From Afipia sp. GAS231 (lineage in GTDB: Bacteria > Pseudomonadota > Alphaproteobacteria > Rhizobiales > Xanthobacteraceae), in contig NZ_LT629703.1 of assembly GCF_900103365.1 (NCBI RefSeq), positions 1,612,001-1,676,000 of the forward strand: a DNA stretch of 64,000 nt, in the 5' to 3' direction. Made by a program: the position numbers and the translations under genes. This document shows, in pieces, positions 8,539-17,529 of this stretch. Position 1 is the stretch's first letter. Every line of letters starts with the position of its first letter. Below the pieces are notes generated by a model that saw nothing but the letters and a program-made list of their open reading frames with translations, ran no database searches and had not been told where the DNA came from.

Positions 8539-8601
8539 CTACTCTTCCGCACCGATGCCCTGCGACGCGCCAGTAACGATGGCTTTCTGCCCTTCGGACA
8601 T
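8539..8601 (-). pseudogene. N-terminal relic of a short-chain dehydrogenase (SDR)
   Basis: The frame starting at ATG 8601 encodes MSEGQKAIVTGASQGIGAEE and then a stop. This is exactly the beginning of an SDR with the TGxxxGIG cofactor loop, cut after 20 residues. No continuation occurs in any frame before the nitronate monooxygenase gene. It may be the other end of the SDR whose C-terminal relic is at 2534-2659, also on the minus strand. Confidence 0.7.
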
Positions 8602-8698
8602 TCGTTGCGTCGGCCGTTGGCTGTTCGATATTTCCCCGGTCGCCGCGTTATCTCCGACGAGATGGCGTAGTCCAACGATGTAACATCGCCAACCCCCG

Positions 8699-9667
8699 CT
8701 AGTCGGAAGACACTTTTTCACGACGCGGTTGAATGCCACGTTGTTGCTTCGCAGCATCGATTGCAAGGCGGGAAAAGTGCGCCTTGAGGCGAGGCACGGC
8801 GAAATCCGCGAATGCGCGGACCTTCGGAACGGCAAGCCGACCTTGCGGAGAGATCAGGTGCACGGGGACTGCGGAGTGCTCGTCCTCCGCCAGAAGGATT
8901 TCCAGCGCAGCTTGCGAAAGTTGCTCAGCAATGTGATAGGAAAAAAGTCGAGTGATGCCTCGTCCTTCCACAGCTGACGCAACCGCGCCACGAACACTAT
9001 TCACCACAAAGCGAGGCGAGAATTGAACCGAACGAGGGATCGATGATCCCTTCCCCGGCGGAAAGCTCCAGGAATCGATACCGAAGTGAGTCATCGCAAT
9101 GATCTTGTGTTTTGCAAGATCAGCGGGCTCTTCGATTTTCGGATGCGTGGACAAATAGCGGGGCGAGGCCGCTATGACACGTCGAACCTCGCCCAACCGG
9201 ATCGCTACGTGCGTGGAATCCGTCAAATGGGCAATTCGCAAGGCAATGTCGATGCCCTCATCGATAAGGCTAACCGGCCGATCCAGCAGAAGCAATCTGA
9301 CCGAAACGGTAGGATAGGCATCCATGAAGGCGTCCACAATCGAACGCAGGACATCTTCGCCTGCCGCAACTGGAGCCGTTATGGTCAATGTGCCGCGCGG
9401 AGCCGATCGTTCACCCGCCGCAACAAGGTCAGCTTCTTCGAGCTCCGAAATGACGCGGCGGCATACGATCGCGTACCGTTCGCCCGCTTCGCTCAACTTG
9501 AACGAACGTGTCGTGCGATGAAGGAGGGTAACGCCAACATGAGCTTCGAGAAAGGCAAGCGCTCGGCTTATCGCAGCAGGAGATCGCCCCAACTTACGCC
9601 CTGCTTTCCTCAAGCCCCCCTCTTCGAGGGCGGTGGTGAAGACTTTCATGGCGTCGATTCGGTCCAC
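8699..9667 (-). CDS. LysR-family transcriptional regulator
   Basis: 322 aa. The N-terminus MDRIDAMKVFTTALEEGGLRKAGRKLGRSPAAISRALAFLE is the LysR wHTH, and the effector domain follows from about residue 90. The form is that of the large DhcR/AaeR-like LysR group with a long basic C-terminal tail. It stands alone. The adjacent SDR relic downstream suggests that its original target gene has been lost. Confidence 0.92.
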   Translation of the reverse strand: MDRIDAMKVFTTALEEGGLRKAGRKLGRSPAAISRALAFLEAHVGVTLLHRTTRSFKLSEAGERYAIVCRRVISELEEADLVAAGERSAPRGTLTITAPVAAGEDVLRSIVDAFMDAYPTVSVRLLLLDRPVSLIDEGIDIALRIAHLTDSTHVAIRLGEVRRVIAASPRYLSTHPKIEEPADLAKHKIIAMTHFGIDSWSFPPGKGSSIPRSVQFSPRFVVNSVRGAVASAVEGRGITRLFSYHIAEQLSQAALEILLAEDEHSAVPVHLISPQGRLAVPKVRAFADFAVPRLKAHFSRLAIDAAKQQRGIQPRREKVSSD

Positions 9668-9962
9668 TTCCTCACCGCTTGAAATTTGATCTCAAAACAA
9701 CGTAGGCAATCGTCCGGAACGCGGCAATGGGGCGGAGGCATCATTGGTTTTGATATGGGTATCTGCACTAATCGTTACTTGTCCTTGCGGCACGGGCTTC
9801 GCAATTACAACGCCTAAAAATGAATACGGTCGACCGACCTGTCGGCACTCCACTTCGTGTGAACGACTCGTCACCGAAAAGCTGAGACCAAGATCCCGGC
9901 TGTCGTGGAGAGCACAGCGAAGCGAGCGCGACCGGGGCTTAGTCGGCCGCGCCTTCGAACCT

Positions 9963-10577
9963 TCAGATCGGGGGAACCACGCCGTCCTTTTCCACCAGAA
10001 GCACATGCGCCTCAAAGACACCGCCCTTGGTCGGAGTCGTGAGCACGAATACCTTCTTGCCCGCCGTCAGGTCCGCTCGCGTTGCCGGAGCAAAGGTTAC
10101 GACCGGAGCGCTTTCCGGTACTGTCACCACCTTGGTGCCGCCCTTGTAGGAGAGCTTGAGCTCTCGACCGTTGTTGGCTGTGACAATCGTGTCGACGTTC
10201 GCGTTCGTCATTGTATTGTTGGCACCAAAATCATAGGGGAAGTGCCCTTCGTTTGTACCGCGGGCTCCATCCGGAAAGACCAGCAGCGAACCAGCAGTCA
10301 TCTTTCCGTCACTGCCCGCGGTTGCTTCTGCTCCTACATAGGATCCCGCCTTTACGTCAGAGAGACTGATCGCTTTGAGAGCCGACACTCCGACATCCGG
10401 CTTCACTTCGATTGAGACAGTGTCGCCGCTGCGACGATGCACCGTCAGGATATCTCCCTGAAGCGATACGATATCGCCCCGAATACGCACGGGTTTAGCA
10501 TCGGGGGCCTGGGCAAGGGCAACGCCGGCAAACAGTAGCGTAACCAGTATCACGCAGGCGTGCTTACGAATTGACAT
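9963..10577 (-). CDS. Exported protein of unknown function
   Basis: 204 aa from ATG 10577 with GGAG six bases upstream. Residues 1-22 form a Sec signal peptide (IRKHACVILVTLLFAGVALA followed by QAPDA). The mature protein is beta-rich, opening with IRGDIVSLQGDILTVHRRSGDTVSIEVKP, an OB-fold-like repeat reminiscent of DUF5666-type periplasmic proteins, and later GRELKLSYKGGTKVVTVPESAPVVTF. No catalytic motif or transmembrane helix is visible. The regulator 100 nt upstream on the same strand may control it. Confidence 0.75.
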   Translation of the reverse strand: MSIRKHACVILVTLLFAGVALAQAPDAKPVRIRGDIVSLQGDILTVHRRSGDTVSIEVKPDVGVSALKAISLSDVKAGSYVGAEATAGSDGKMTAGSLLVFPDGARGTNEGHFPYDFGANNTMTNANVDTIVTANNGRELKLSYKGGTKVVTVPESAPVVTFAPATRADLTAGKKVFVLTTPTKGGVFEAHVLLVEKDGVVPPI

Positions 10578-10676
10578 CAGATTCTCCATTGAGGTCAGGT
10601 GGGTTGAAGATGATTGGAACTTACTTGGGTTTCCGTCGAGCGATCGCCTGACGGTCAATCGGGTTTCGCCGGTTTG

Positions 10677-11504
10677 TTAGTTAGGACTGTCCGCCATCAA
10701 CGAAGCATGGTGGATCTCGGTCGCCTCATCCGCCGGAAACATGCACTCGATGCGAAGCTCCTGGGCAGCGACCGTTTGTGGCGTTCCGACGGTTGTGACC
10801 ATCGAAAAATATTTCAAGACTAGACCGTCCTTAATGAAACCAATTGGAATGACCGGCATGAAACTCAGGGCCACGGGATTTTTCCATTCGTTTTTGACGT
10901 CGGGATAGGCAAGCAACGCCGCGACCAACGCCTTGGTTTTTTCGTCGACCACACGCCCAACGGATTCCCGGTAAACGCGCTCGAACAGGCTCTTGGCGAC
11001 GTCTTCCCAATTGGCGACGAACGGCCGCATTCCATTTGGATCGAACAAGAGGTGAAGTATGTTTTGTGGGCCCTCTCGCGCGGCGACATCGATGAAGCAA
11101 TTGAAGAAACGCGGCGCACATTCGTTCATCATGAGCACGTTCCAGTAGCGGTCCATCACCATCGCCGGAAACGGCTCTTGCTGGCGTAGAATGCGCTTCA
11201 GCGCGTCGGTCACACTCTTCATTTCCATAGAGTCCCAGTCGCTCTCGGAATAGATCGGGGCATAACCACCCGCGAGCAGCAGCGTGTTGCGGTCCCGCAG
11301 CGGGATGTCGAGCGCTTGAGCAATGACCATCAAGGTCTGGCGATTGGGGACACTCCGTCCGCTCTCGACGAAACTTATCTGTTTCTGCGACACATCCGTA
11401 TCGAGCGACAGGTCGAACTGGCTTTTCCCGCGCAGATCACGCCAATGGCGTAACAAGGCGCCGAGCTCATTCGCCGTTCTTGTCTTCAGATTTTTTGACT
11501 TCAT
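10677..11504 (-). CDS. XRE-family regulator with MmyB-like ligand-binding domain
   Basis: 275 aa. Residues 10-70 are a helix-turn-helix (LGALLRHWRDLRGKSQFDLSLDTDVSQKQISFVESG). The rest is the MmyB-like PAS-type domain (about 100-265) with the signature FPAMVMDRYWNVLMMNECA. Actinobacterial and proteobacterial members bind small lipophilic ligands and are often encoded beside the gene they regulate. Here the nearest gene is the exported protein at 9963-10577. The upstream 1.1 kb is gene-free and holds two copies of an inverted repeat. Confidence 0.9.
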   Translation of the reverse strand: MKSKNLKTRTANELGALLRHWRDLRGKSQFDLSLDTDVSQKQISFVESGRSVPNRQTLMVIAQALDIPLRDRNTLLLAGGYAPIYSESDWDSMEMKSVTDALKRILRQQEPFPAMVMDRYWNVLMMNECAPRFFNCFIDVAAREGPQNILHLLFDPNGMRPFVANWEDVAKSLFERVYRESVGRVVDEKTKALVAALLAYPDVKNEWKNPVALSFMPVIPIGFIKDGLVLKYFSMVTTVGTPQTVAAQELRIECMFPADEATEIHHASLMADSPN

Positions 11505-11691
11505 GCGATTCGATCTTTTGGAATTACGTCAAGCACATTTTCAGTTAGGAGACTCACAGCTGTCTTTCTCGACATCGATCAAACGCGCAAAACTGCATAG
11601 TCTAGCAGCATGGACATCTTACATGCCGCGTCCGCCCTTCCTTACTGGTGTTGCGAGCAACCATTTCTAATAAGCCTGAACAACGCACTAG

Positions 11692-11715
11692 TTCAATTAC
11701 ATGCAATGTAATAAC
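11692..11715. repeat. Copy A of a palindromic element, arms ATTACA / TGTAAT
   Basis: ATTACA at 11696-11701 and TGTAAT at 11707-11712 form an inverted repeat with five bases between. The flanks TTCA before and AAC after are identical to those of copy B at 11911-11934. The form fits a dimeric HTH operator site. It lies 190 nt upstream of the XRE regulator start. Confidence 0.6.
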
Positions 11716-11910
11716 TGCAACCGTTGTGACCACGAGGTTGGCCGGAGAAAGATCCATCCAAAGTGAGGTAGAGACGGGAAGGCTACTCAGATGACGAAGG
11801 ATAAATCGTTCCATTTGCGCAATCCTTGTTCGTTGCTTGGACCCCTGTGTCGACGTCTTTGTCAGCACTCGGTGTTTCTGGGCGGGTTCTACGTCACGGG
11901 AAGGCAGCCT

Positions 11911-11934
11911 TTCAATTACATGAAGTGTAATAAC
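11911..11934. repeat. Copy B of the palindromic element, arms ATTACA / TGTAAT
   Basis: ATTACA at 11915-11920 and TGTAAT at 11926-11931, spacer TGAAG. Twenty-two of the 24 bases match copy A; the differences fall in the spacer. The two copies are 219 bp apart, about 21 helical turns. Confidence 0.6.
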
Positions 11935-12588
11935 GCGTCCGATTCCTGGAAATGATCGCGGCAAAGACAACTTCATCAGCGCCCTCGGTGAGCGTTTGTC
12001 GGCTGGTAAATAATCTCCGGTCCACACTTTCCCTCAGGTCGTCAAACCGCACGTCTTCACAATTGAGATGCAGCGACGCTGAACAAATTATCCAGCGCGC
12101 ACGTCCTAATGTGGATCAATCCGGTGCCTAGCGAAGGTTGGCCGATCGTTCTTCTTTTTATTCCGTTGCGTTAGTTATTCGAATTGAGGAAATCCGGCGT
12201 GCAATCAACATGTTACAGTTAGAGGTGCCGAGCGTCGAAGATCCGATCGATCACACAGGCTGCACGCTGCAATCGCCTCCGCAGATGGCTCCGCGTAGGA
12301 CGCGGATTTCCGTACTCAGCCATGTATCGCCCCAGGCGGCGGTCTCCGTTTAGGGAGTGTCTTGGAGAAGACTCACGGTCCCAGAGCTGAACGGGTCGAC
12401 ACTCCCACAACGATTGGGCAGTTTGTGAGACCGCTAGGCCACGGGCTTCCGAACTATTGGGTCCAATAAGGAGCACTCGTTGGCTACATATCGCCGCTTG
12501 TGATCGGAGTTATCACTAAACTTCAATTACCCGTGGGTGAGCCAAGGCCTATGCTCAACTTCTGTCGAAGATAGGCGAAAAGCTCAAC

Positions 12589-13338
12589 GTGTTCATCCGT
12601 GCCATTTCCGTCATAGCCGTAGTATCTATGATAATTACGTCCAGCGCTTTCGGCGCGGAACTGGTCGTCATGAGCTCGGTTGGAGCGCGATCCGTGATGG
12701 ACGAACTCGGACCTCAATTTGAGCGCGCCAGCGGCGTCGTCCTCAGTTTTAGATACGATACAGCCGCCGCGTTGCAGCGTGCGATGGAGGATGGTGCGCG
12801 CTTCGATGTCGCCGTGTTAACGTCACCCGTGATGTCAGTGCTGACTGCCGCAAATAAAATAGCAGGGGCTGACCAGTCAACGTTCGCGAGCGCTCTGATT
12901 GCAGTAGCGGTCAAACACGGAGCCGCGAAACCCGACATTTCGACGCGGGAGATGTTCGTTCAGACGTTGCTTAGCGCGGACAAGATCTCATACGCCAAGG
13001 AAGGGGCGAGCGGCCAGCATTTTCAACGAGTTCTGAAGCAGTTAAATCTTGATGAGGCGTTGAGGGACAAGCTGTTGCCCATGACGGGGGCAAAGGAGAT
13101 CGAGGCGGTGGCCGACGGATTGGCGACGCTGGGGGTGCAGTTGACCAGCGAGATTCTTCCCGTCAAAGGCGTCGACCTGGTTGGACCGTTCCCCGGCGAT
13201 CTTCAAAATCGTACCGAACTGAAGATCGCCGTCAGCACGGAATCCAAATCAACTGACCTGGCGAGACGATTTATCGCCTATGCCACCTCAAGCGCTGCCG
13301 CGGAAGTGATCCGCGCGAAGGGTATGATACCGCCGTAG
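12589..13338 (+). CDS. ModA-like extracellular substrate-binding protein
   Basis: 249 aa from a GTG start. Residues 1-23 are a signal peptide (AISVIAVVSMIITSSAFGA). The pattern of ELVVMSSVGARSVMDELGPQFERASG, FDVAVLTSPVMSVL and the closing FIAYATSSAAAEVIRAKGM is that of the molybdate-binding-protein-like type 2 periplasmic binding proteins common in Bradyrhizobium as orphans. No ABC permease or ATPase is adjacent, so the ligand need not be molybdate. The convergent neighbour is the amine oxidase gene 62 nt away. Confidence 0.85.
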   Translation: MFIRAISVIAVVSMIITSSAFGAELVVMSSVGARSVMDELGPQFERASGVVLSFRYDTAAALQRAMEDGARFDVAVLTSPVMSVLTAANKIAGADQSTFASALIAVAVKHGAAKPDISTREMFVQTLLSADKISYAKEGASGQHFQRVLKQLNLDEALRDKLLPMTGAKEIEAVADGLATLGVQLTSEILPVKGVDLVGPFPGDLQNRTELKIAVSTESKSTDLARRFIAYATSSAAAEVIRAKGMIPP

Positions 13339-13400
13339 CACAAGGGCTCACGCGCTGGCTCGATGCGCGCTACGGCCCTTTGATATCGACGCTTGGTCAA

Positions 13401-14930
13401 CTAGATTCCTGCGTTCACCTCTTCAGCTGCACGATAGCCGGACCTGACCGCGCCCTCTATCCACGCAGCGTATTCGAGTGAGGTATGCTCGCCGGCAAAG
13501 TGGATGCGGCCCTCAGGTCGGGCGAGATGCTCCTTCCAGGCGTAGAGCTGCCCTGATGCTGCGATGCCGTATGCACCGCGGGCCCATGGGTCGCGTTGCC
13601 ACGAATACTCGAAGACCTCATCGATGATCGCTGTAGTGCCAGGAAAAACGCGCTCGATCGTACCGAAGGCAAACGCATGGCGCTCGGCCACCGCCATCGC
13701 GTCCATGGCAGTTGCGAGCTCACCCTGCTGATAGAGTTGGAGGACACCCCTTTCCACCCGATTGTCGCCGTGAGGACTCCAGATTTCGGCCATGGTGTCC
13801 AGCTGGGCGAACCCGCTCAGACCTTCACGCTCCCACGGTCGTTTTCGTGTCTTGAAGGCGACCTTGGTGGCTGTGGTGTAGCGCATCTGCGCGAGAATCG
13901 ACTGCTTGGCGAGGCCGAGGGCCGGGACGATTTCAACATTCCCCAACACCGAGAACGGGATCGTGCAAATGACGGCGTCTGCAACAATCTGATGCTGACC
14001 CGTCAAGCTTTCGACACTCACCTCGATCTGCTGAGGTTCCTGGCGAATGCTTCGGACGATCGACCCGTAGGCGATTGCCGTTCTCAGTCGTGCTGTCATT
14101 GCTCTCGGCAGAAGATCGTTGCCGCCTCGAATTTTTCGCAGACGTGTTCGATCGTAGGTCGCGAGAACCCGAAAGAGCGTCAAGGCCGAAATTGTCTGCG
14201 GAAACGCGCCCAGCGTAAGAAGATTGACCGCCGCCTTCGAAAGGCCCCTGCTAGCTAGGTAATCACGCGCCGTCAGATCATCGAACTTCATGAGGTCCGT
14301 GGCCGGCCAATTGGGCCCGTTCATCGTCCCGCTGGCTTTGACCAATTCGACGCCCGGGAAGATGTGGGTCCTGGCCAGCCCGTCAAGACCGAGCGCTTTT
14401 TCCGCGTCAGTCAGATCGAAATGTCGCGCCGGATCGGCACCAGGGTCAAGAACGACGCGCTTGCCTTGAGCGTATATCACCGCGCTCCGGCGGTCGGGAT
14501 AGAGCGGGGCAGTTTCCAATCCCATGCGATTGATATAGCTCATGGCCCATGTGTGCGTTTCGGGAATGCGCCCGGCTCCCGCTTCGGCAATCGGCGATCC
14601 GCTTTGGTCGCGCATCGTGAGCACGCGCCCGCCTGGCCGCGCCTGCGCCTCAACGACGATGACAGTGTGGCCTGCCTGCTCAAGTTCGAGAGCTGCCGTC
14701 AGGCCGCTCATCCCCGCCCCCAGGACCAGAACGCGCCTGGGGTGTCGTTTCGGAAGCGGCGCCGGCAATGAAGTCATGGTTCGTTGAGGCAAGGAGTAAG
14801 CCAAATGGATCAAATCGTCAGCGGCATCGCTGATCCTTACAGGCCGTGAGACGGGCGGGGGCGTGCTTGTACGGATCAAGTCTTTGACTATTCCGCGGAT
14901 TGAGCGACGGAAGGTTGCGTCAATCGCCAA
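13401..14930 (-). CDS. Flavin-containing amine oxidase
   Basis: Up to 509 aa. The FAD dinucleotide fold RRVLVLGAGMSGLTAALELEQAGH with GGRVLT downstream and the C-terminal FAD motif GRIHFAGEHTSLEYAAWIEGAVRSG identify the monoamine/L-amino-acid oxidase family. The start is unsure: the longest frame opens with TTG at 14930 inside the 3' end of the upstream symporter gene, while an ATG at 14777 would leave 458 aa beginning just before the FAD motif. Translational coupling to the symporter stop at 14888 favours a start near 14880-14930. Product would be an aldehyde or keto acid plus ammonia and H2O2. Confidence 0.9.
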   Translation of the reverse strand: MAIDATFRRSIRGIVKDLIRTSTPPPVSRPVRISDAADDLIHLAYSLPQRTMTSLPAPLPKRHPRRVLVLGAGMSGLTAALELEQAGHTVIVVEAQARPGGRVLTMRDQSGSPIAEAGAGRIPETHTWAMSYINRMGLETAPLYPDRRSAVIYAQGKRVVLDPGADPARHFDLTDAEKALGLDGLARTHIFPGVELVKASGTMNGPNWPATDLMKFDDLTARDYLASRGLSKAAVNLLTLGAFPQTISALTLFRVLATYDRTRLRKIRGGNDLLPRAMTARLRTAIAYGSIVRSIRQEPQQIEVSVESLTGQHQIVADAVICTIPFSVLGNVEIVPALGLAKQSILAQMRYTTATKVAFKTRKRPWEREGLSGFAQLDTMAEIWSPHGDNRVERGVLQLYQQGELATAMDAMAVAERHAFAFGTIERVFPGTTAIIDEVFEYSWQRDPWARGAYGIAASGQLYAWKEHLARPEGRIHFAGEHTSLEYAAWIEGAVRSGYRAAEEVNAGI

Positions 14931-16516
14931 TCCTTCTCGGATTCGGCCGTAGCGATCGATACCAGCCAGCAGACCAACAGCGTGAGGGGCACGGTAAACA
15001 GTGCCGGCGAGTCATACGGAAAGATCGCAGGACCAAGACCCAGCACTTTTGACCAGATAGTCGGCCCCATTGCCGTCAAGACCACCGATGAGATCAGGCC
15101 GAAGGTGCCGCCAACGACCGCACCGCGCGTCGTCAAGCCGTCCCAGTAAATTGCCAGCAGCAGCAATGGAAAGTTGGCGCTGGCTGCGATCGCCGTGGCA
15201 AGCGCGAGGAGGTAGGCGACATTCTGCCCCTCGCACGCCAGTCCAAGCAGGATCCCGAGTACTCCCAGTGCCATCGCAGCGATCCGTGATATCCGGAGTC
15301 GCGCGCGCTCATGAAGCTGCCGACCGGAGAGGCCCACAACGAGATCGTTAGCAGCCGAGGAGGCACCTGCTATGAGCAATCCCGAGACAACAGCCAGGAT
15401 CGTCGCGAACGCAACCGCTGAGATGAAGCCTGCCATGATGCTTCCACCGACGGCCTTCGCCAAGTGGATGGGAGCCAGATTATTTCCGCCAAACAACGCG
15501 CCGCTGGCGTTGGCGTAGGCGGCATCGCCACGGAGGATTGCGATACTGCCGTATCCGATGACGAACAGCATCGCAAAGAACATCCCAATGAGACAGGTCG
15601 CATAAAAGACTGATACGCGCGCCGCGCGCTCGTCGCTAACAGTGAAAAATCGCATTAGGATGTGCGGCAGCCCCGCGGTACCAAATAAGATTCCGACACC
15701 AAGAGACAGAGTTGCAACTGGGTCTTGAGCGAAGCCGCGAATATCCATGATCTTGTTACCGTTTGGATGATTCGTCACTGCCGTCCTGAAGAGATCGGAC
15801 ATATTGAAATCGAACCTTGCCAGTACCAACGCAGCGATCATGGCGCTTCCACCAATCATCAGAATGGCCTTGATGATCTGAACCCATGTGGCGGCGCGCA
15901 TGCCGCCGAGGGTCGAAAACACGATCATAAGCAGCCCGACCATGATGACGGCCGGCCCGTAGCCAATTCCGAAGAGCAATGAAATGAGCTCTCCGGCGCC
16001 GACCATTTGTGCGACGAGATAGAAGCTGACGATGACGAGGGTGGAAGCACCCGCCAGGATACGAATCGGCCGCTCTCTCAATTTGTGAGTTAGCACGTCT
16101 GCGAACGAATACTTCCCCAGGCGGCGGAGCGGTTCTGCGACAAGAAACAGAACGATAGGCCAACTAGCCAGATAACTTGCGGCGAGGAACATTCCATCCA
16201 AACCGGATGCATAGATCGCCCCCGACAGCCCAAGGAAGGCGCCGGCAGACATATAGTCGCCCGCAATAGCTAACCCATTCTGGCCTGATGAGATCGAGCT
16301 TCCCGCTGTAAGATATTCCGACGAACTTGTTGCACGACGGGCCGCCCAGAAGCTGATGAGCAGCGTAAGTACCGCGAAGACTACGAAAAATACAATGGTA
16401 GACGACTCTGCCTGCTGAATTTTGGAATCGGGCTGCGCAGAGTATGCCGAGCCGCATGCACCGAAATTGGATGAAGCAGCGATAAGGAGCAACATGCAGT
16501 TCCGCCGAATGTGCAT
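14888..16516 (-). CDS. ActP-like sodium:solute symporter
   Basis: 542 aa. The protein starts with a signal-like segment, then some 13 hydrophobic helices. The motif YLTAGSSISSGQNGLAIAGDYMSAGAFLG is the hallmark of cation/acetate symporters (ActP), and NDLVVGLSG in the C-terminal half also fits. It lies three bases after the DUF485 gene, the usual ActP pairing, and overlaps the amine oxidase frame. The three may import and oxidise one substrate. Acetate or another monocarboxylate is expected from family knowledge, but the oxidase context suggests an amino compound. Confidence 0.9.
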   Translation of the reverse strand: MHIRRNCMLLLIAASSNFGACGSAYSAQPDSKIQQAESSTIVFFVVFAVLTLLISFWAARRATSSSEYLTAGSSISSGQNGLAIAGDYMSAGAFLGLSGAIYASGLDGMFLAASYLASWPIVLFLVAEPLRRLGKYSFADVLTHKLRERPIRILAGASTLVIVSFYLVAQMVGAGELISLLFGIGYGPAVIMVGLLMIVFSTLGGMRAATWVQIIKAILMIGGSAMIAALVLARFDFNMSDLFRTAVTNHPNGNKIMDIRGFAQDPVATLSLGVGILFGTAGLPHILMRFFTVSDERAARVSVFYATCLIGMFFAMLFVIGYGSIAILRGDAAYANASGALFGGNNLAPIHLAKAVGGSIMAGFISAVAFATILAVVSGLLIAGASSAANDLVVGLSGRQLHERARLRISRIAAMALGVLGILLGLACEGQNVAYLLALATAIAASANFPLLLLAIYWDGLTTRGAVVGGTFGLISSVVLTAMGPTIWSKVLGLGPAIFPYDSPALFTVPLTLLVCWLVSIATAESEKDWRLTQPSVAQSAE

Positions 16517-16519
16517 CTT

Positions 16520-16822
16520 TCAATCCCCATGCTGCACGAGCACGAACAGGCCGGTTATGATTACGCTGAAGGCCATGCACGCCCCCAACGCGACCATGGC
16601 CGGGCTGAAGTCGGACGCAGCAACGGCTGATTGCGTCGCCTGTCGCGCGCTGTAGATCAAAAAGGCCATCATCGCCAAGTATGAGACGATCATTGCGAGC
16701 GCCAACCGGAATCGGAGGGCTCCCAATCTGCCGGCGGTAACGCGCAAGGCGACAACTTCAGTGGCTCTGTGCAAACTCGCCCTCCTGCAATAGTGGATCG
16801 ATGTTGAATATTTCGTGATCAA
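16520..16822 (-). CDS. DUF485 membrane protein, partner of the symporter
   Basis: 100 aa with two hydrophobic helices (FRLALAMIVSYLAMMAFLIYSA and FSPAMVALGACMAFSVIITGLFVLVQ). This matches DUF485 proteins, nearly always encoded directly upstream of ActP-type symporters and thought to be accessory subunits. The N-terminal 30 residues are atypical, so a downstream start is possible. The stop is three bases before the symporter start. Confidence 0.8.
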   Translation of the reverse strand: MITKYSTSIHYCRRASLHRATEVVALRVTAGRLGALRFRLALAMIVSYLAMMAFLIYSARQATQSAVAASDFSPAMVALGACMAFSVIITGLFVLVQHGD

Positions 16823-17529
16823 TCCGGTTCACGCTAGGCAGCGGCTGGTGTCGCCATCAAACGCATTTTCCAGATAGCCATATCTTCTACGGAGATTGAT
16901 TGGCCTCCTGCTCCGCATTCTCGCGTTCTGCTGATTGCGTAGCATGGCAGCGTCTGATCGATTCAACGCGGCTGATTGACCTGCCAGAGTTTTGGCGCTC
17001 GGTCTTATCGCTGCGACAGATACGGCGTTCAGTTCTAATCGCTTCGCGTGGATACTCCACGTTCATAAGGTCGATCTGCAAGTCGAACTGAAAGACACCG
17101 TCAGGAACGAGTTGCGCTCGACTCAATTGTTCAGAGCATCATCCGGTCATGCCCGCCGCCATGGATGTCATCCTGAGCTCAAGCACCCTGAGTGATCAGA
17201 GTTGAAGGATCAGCGGCATGCCCGATAGCCGTCGTCGAATTGCTGAGGCTTGTCGCGCCGAATCCACTCGACGTCGACGGAGCCGGCCGCTCTTGAATGG
17301 CAGTGGAGGCGTCGCCCTCAGGCGTTTCTCCCAGACTTGCCGGGATCTTTTTCGAGATCCCGGCAATTTTTTTAGCTCAACGCTGATTATTGCTCGGCCA
17401 AGCCCGGTCGCTAGACGCCAGTTCCATGAGGAGAATGCCAGCCGCCTTTCGGGACTTTTGCAGACCAATACCTCATCGGAGACAAGCCTATTTCCCCGAA
17501 TATCTGCGGCGGAGACTCCCTCGTCCTGC
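16823..17529. other. Gene-free region with an isolated terminator
   Basis: 707 nt between the DUF485 start and the TetR stop. Short frames on both strands have no family resemblance. The only firm structure is the plus-strand terminator at 17337-17373, which has no plus-strand coding gene before it. The segment could therefore hold a small RNA gene or the relic of one. Confidence 0.5.
17337..17373 (+). terminator. Strong intrinsic terminator
   Basis: Perfect 12-bp stem, TTGCCGGGATCT (17337-17348) pairing with AGATCCCGGCAA (17355-17366), loop of six, followed by seven T. The T tract is on the plus strand only; the minus strand shows none. No plus-strand gene ends upstream within 4 kb. Confidence 0.85.

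Larger units (their letters stand above)
11505..12588. other. Long gene-free region
   Basis: About 1.08 kb between the XRE regulator start and the ModA-like gene. Reading frames here have no recognisable family content. Visible structure is limited to the two near-identical inverted-repeat elements at 11692-11715 and 11911-11934. The XRE and ModA-like promoters must lie inside. Confidence 0.5.

Noticed and set aside
9820..9850. GGTCGACC-centred palindrome near CGACCGACCTGTCGG as a regulator site
   Set aside because: Short and GC-rich, expected by chance in this genome, and not placed upstream of a gene start.
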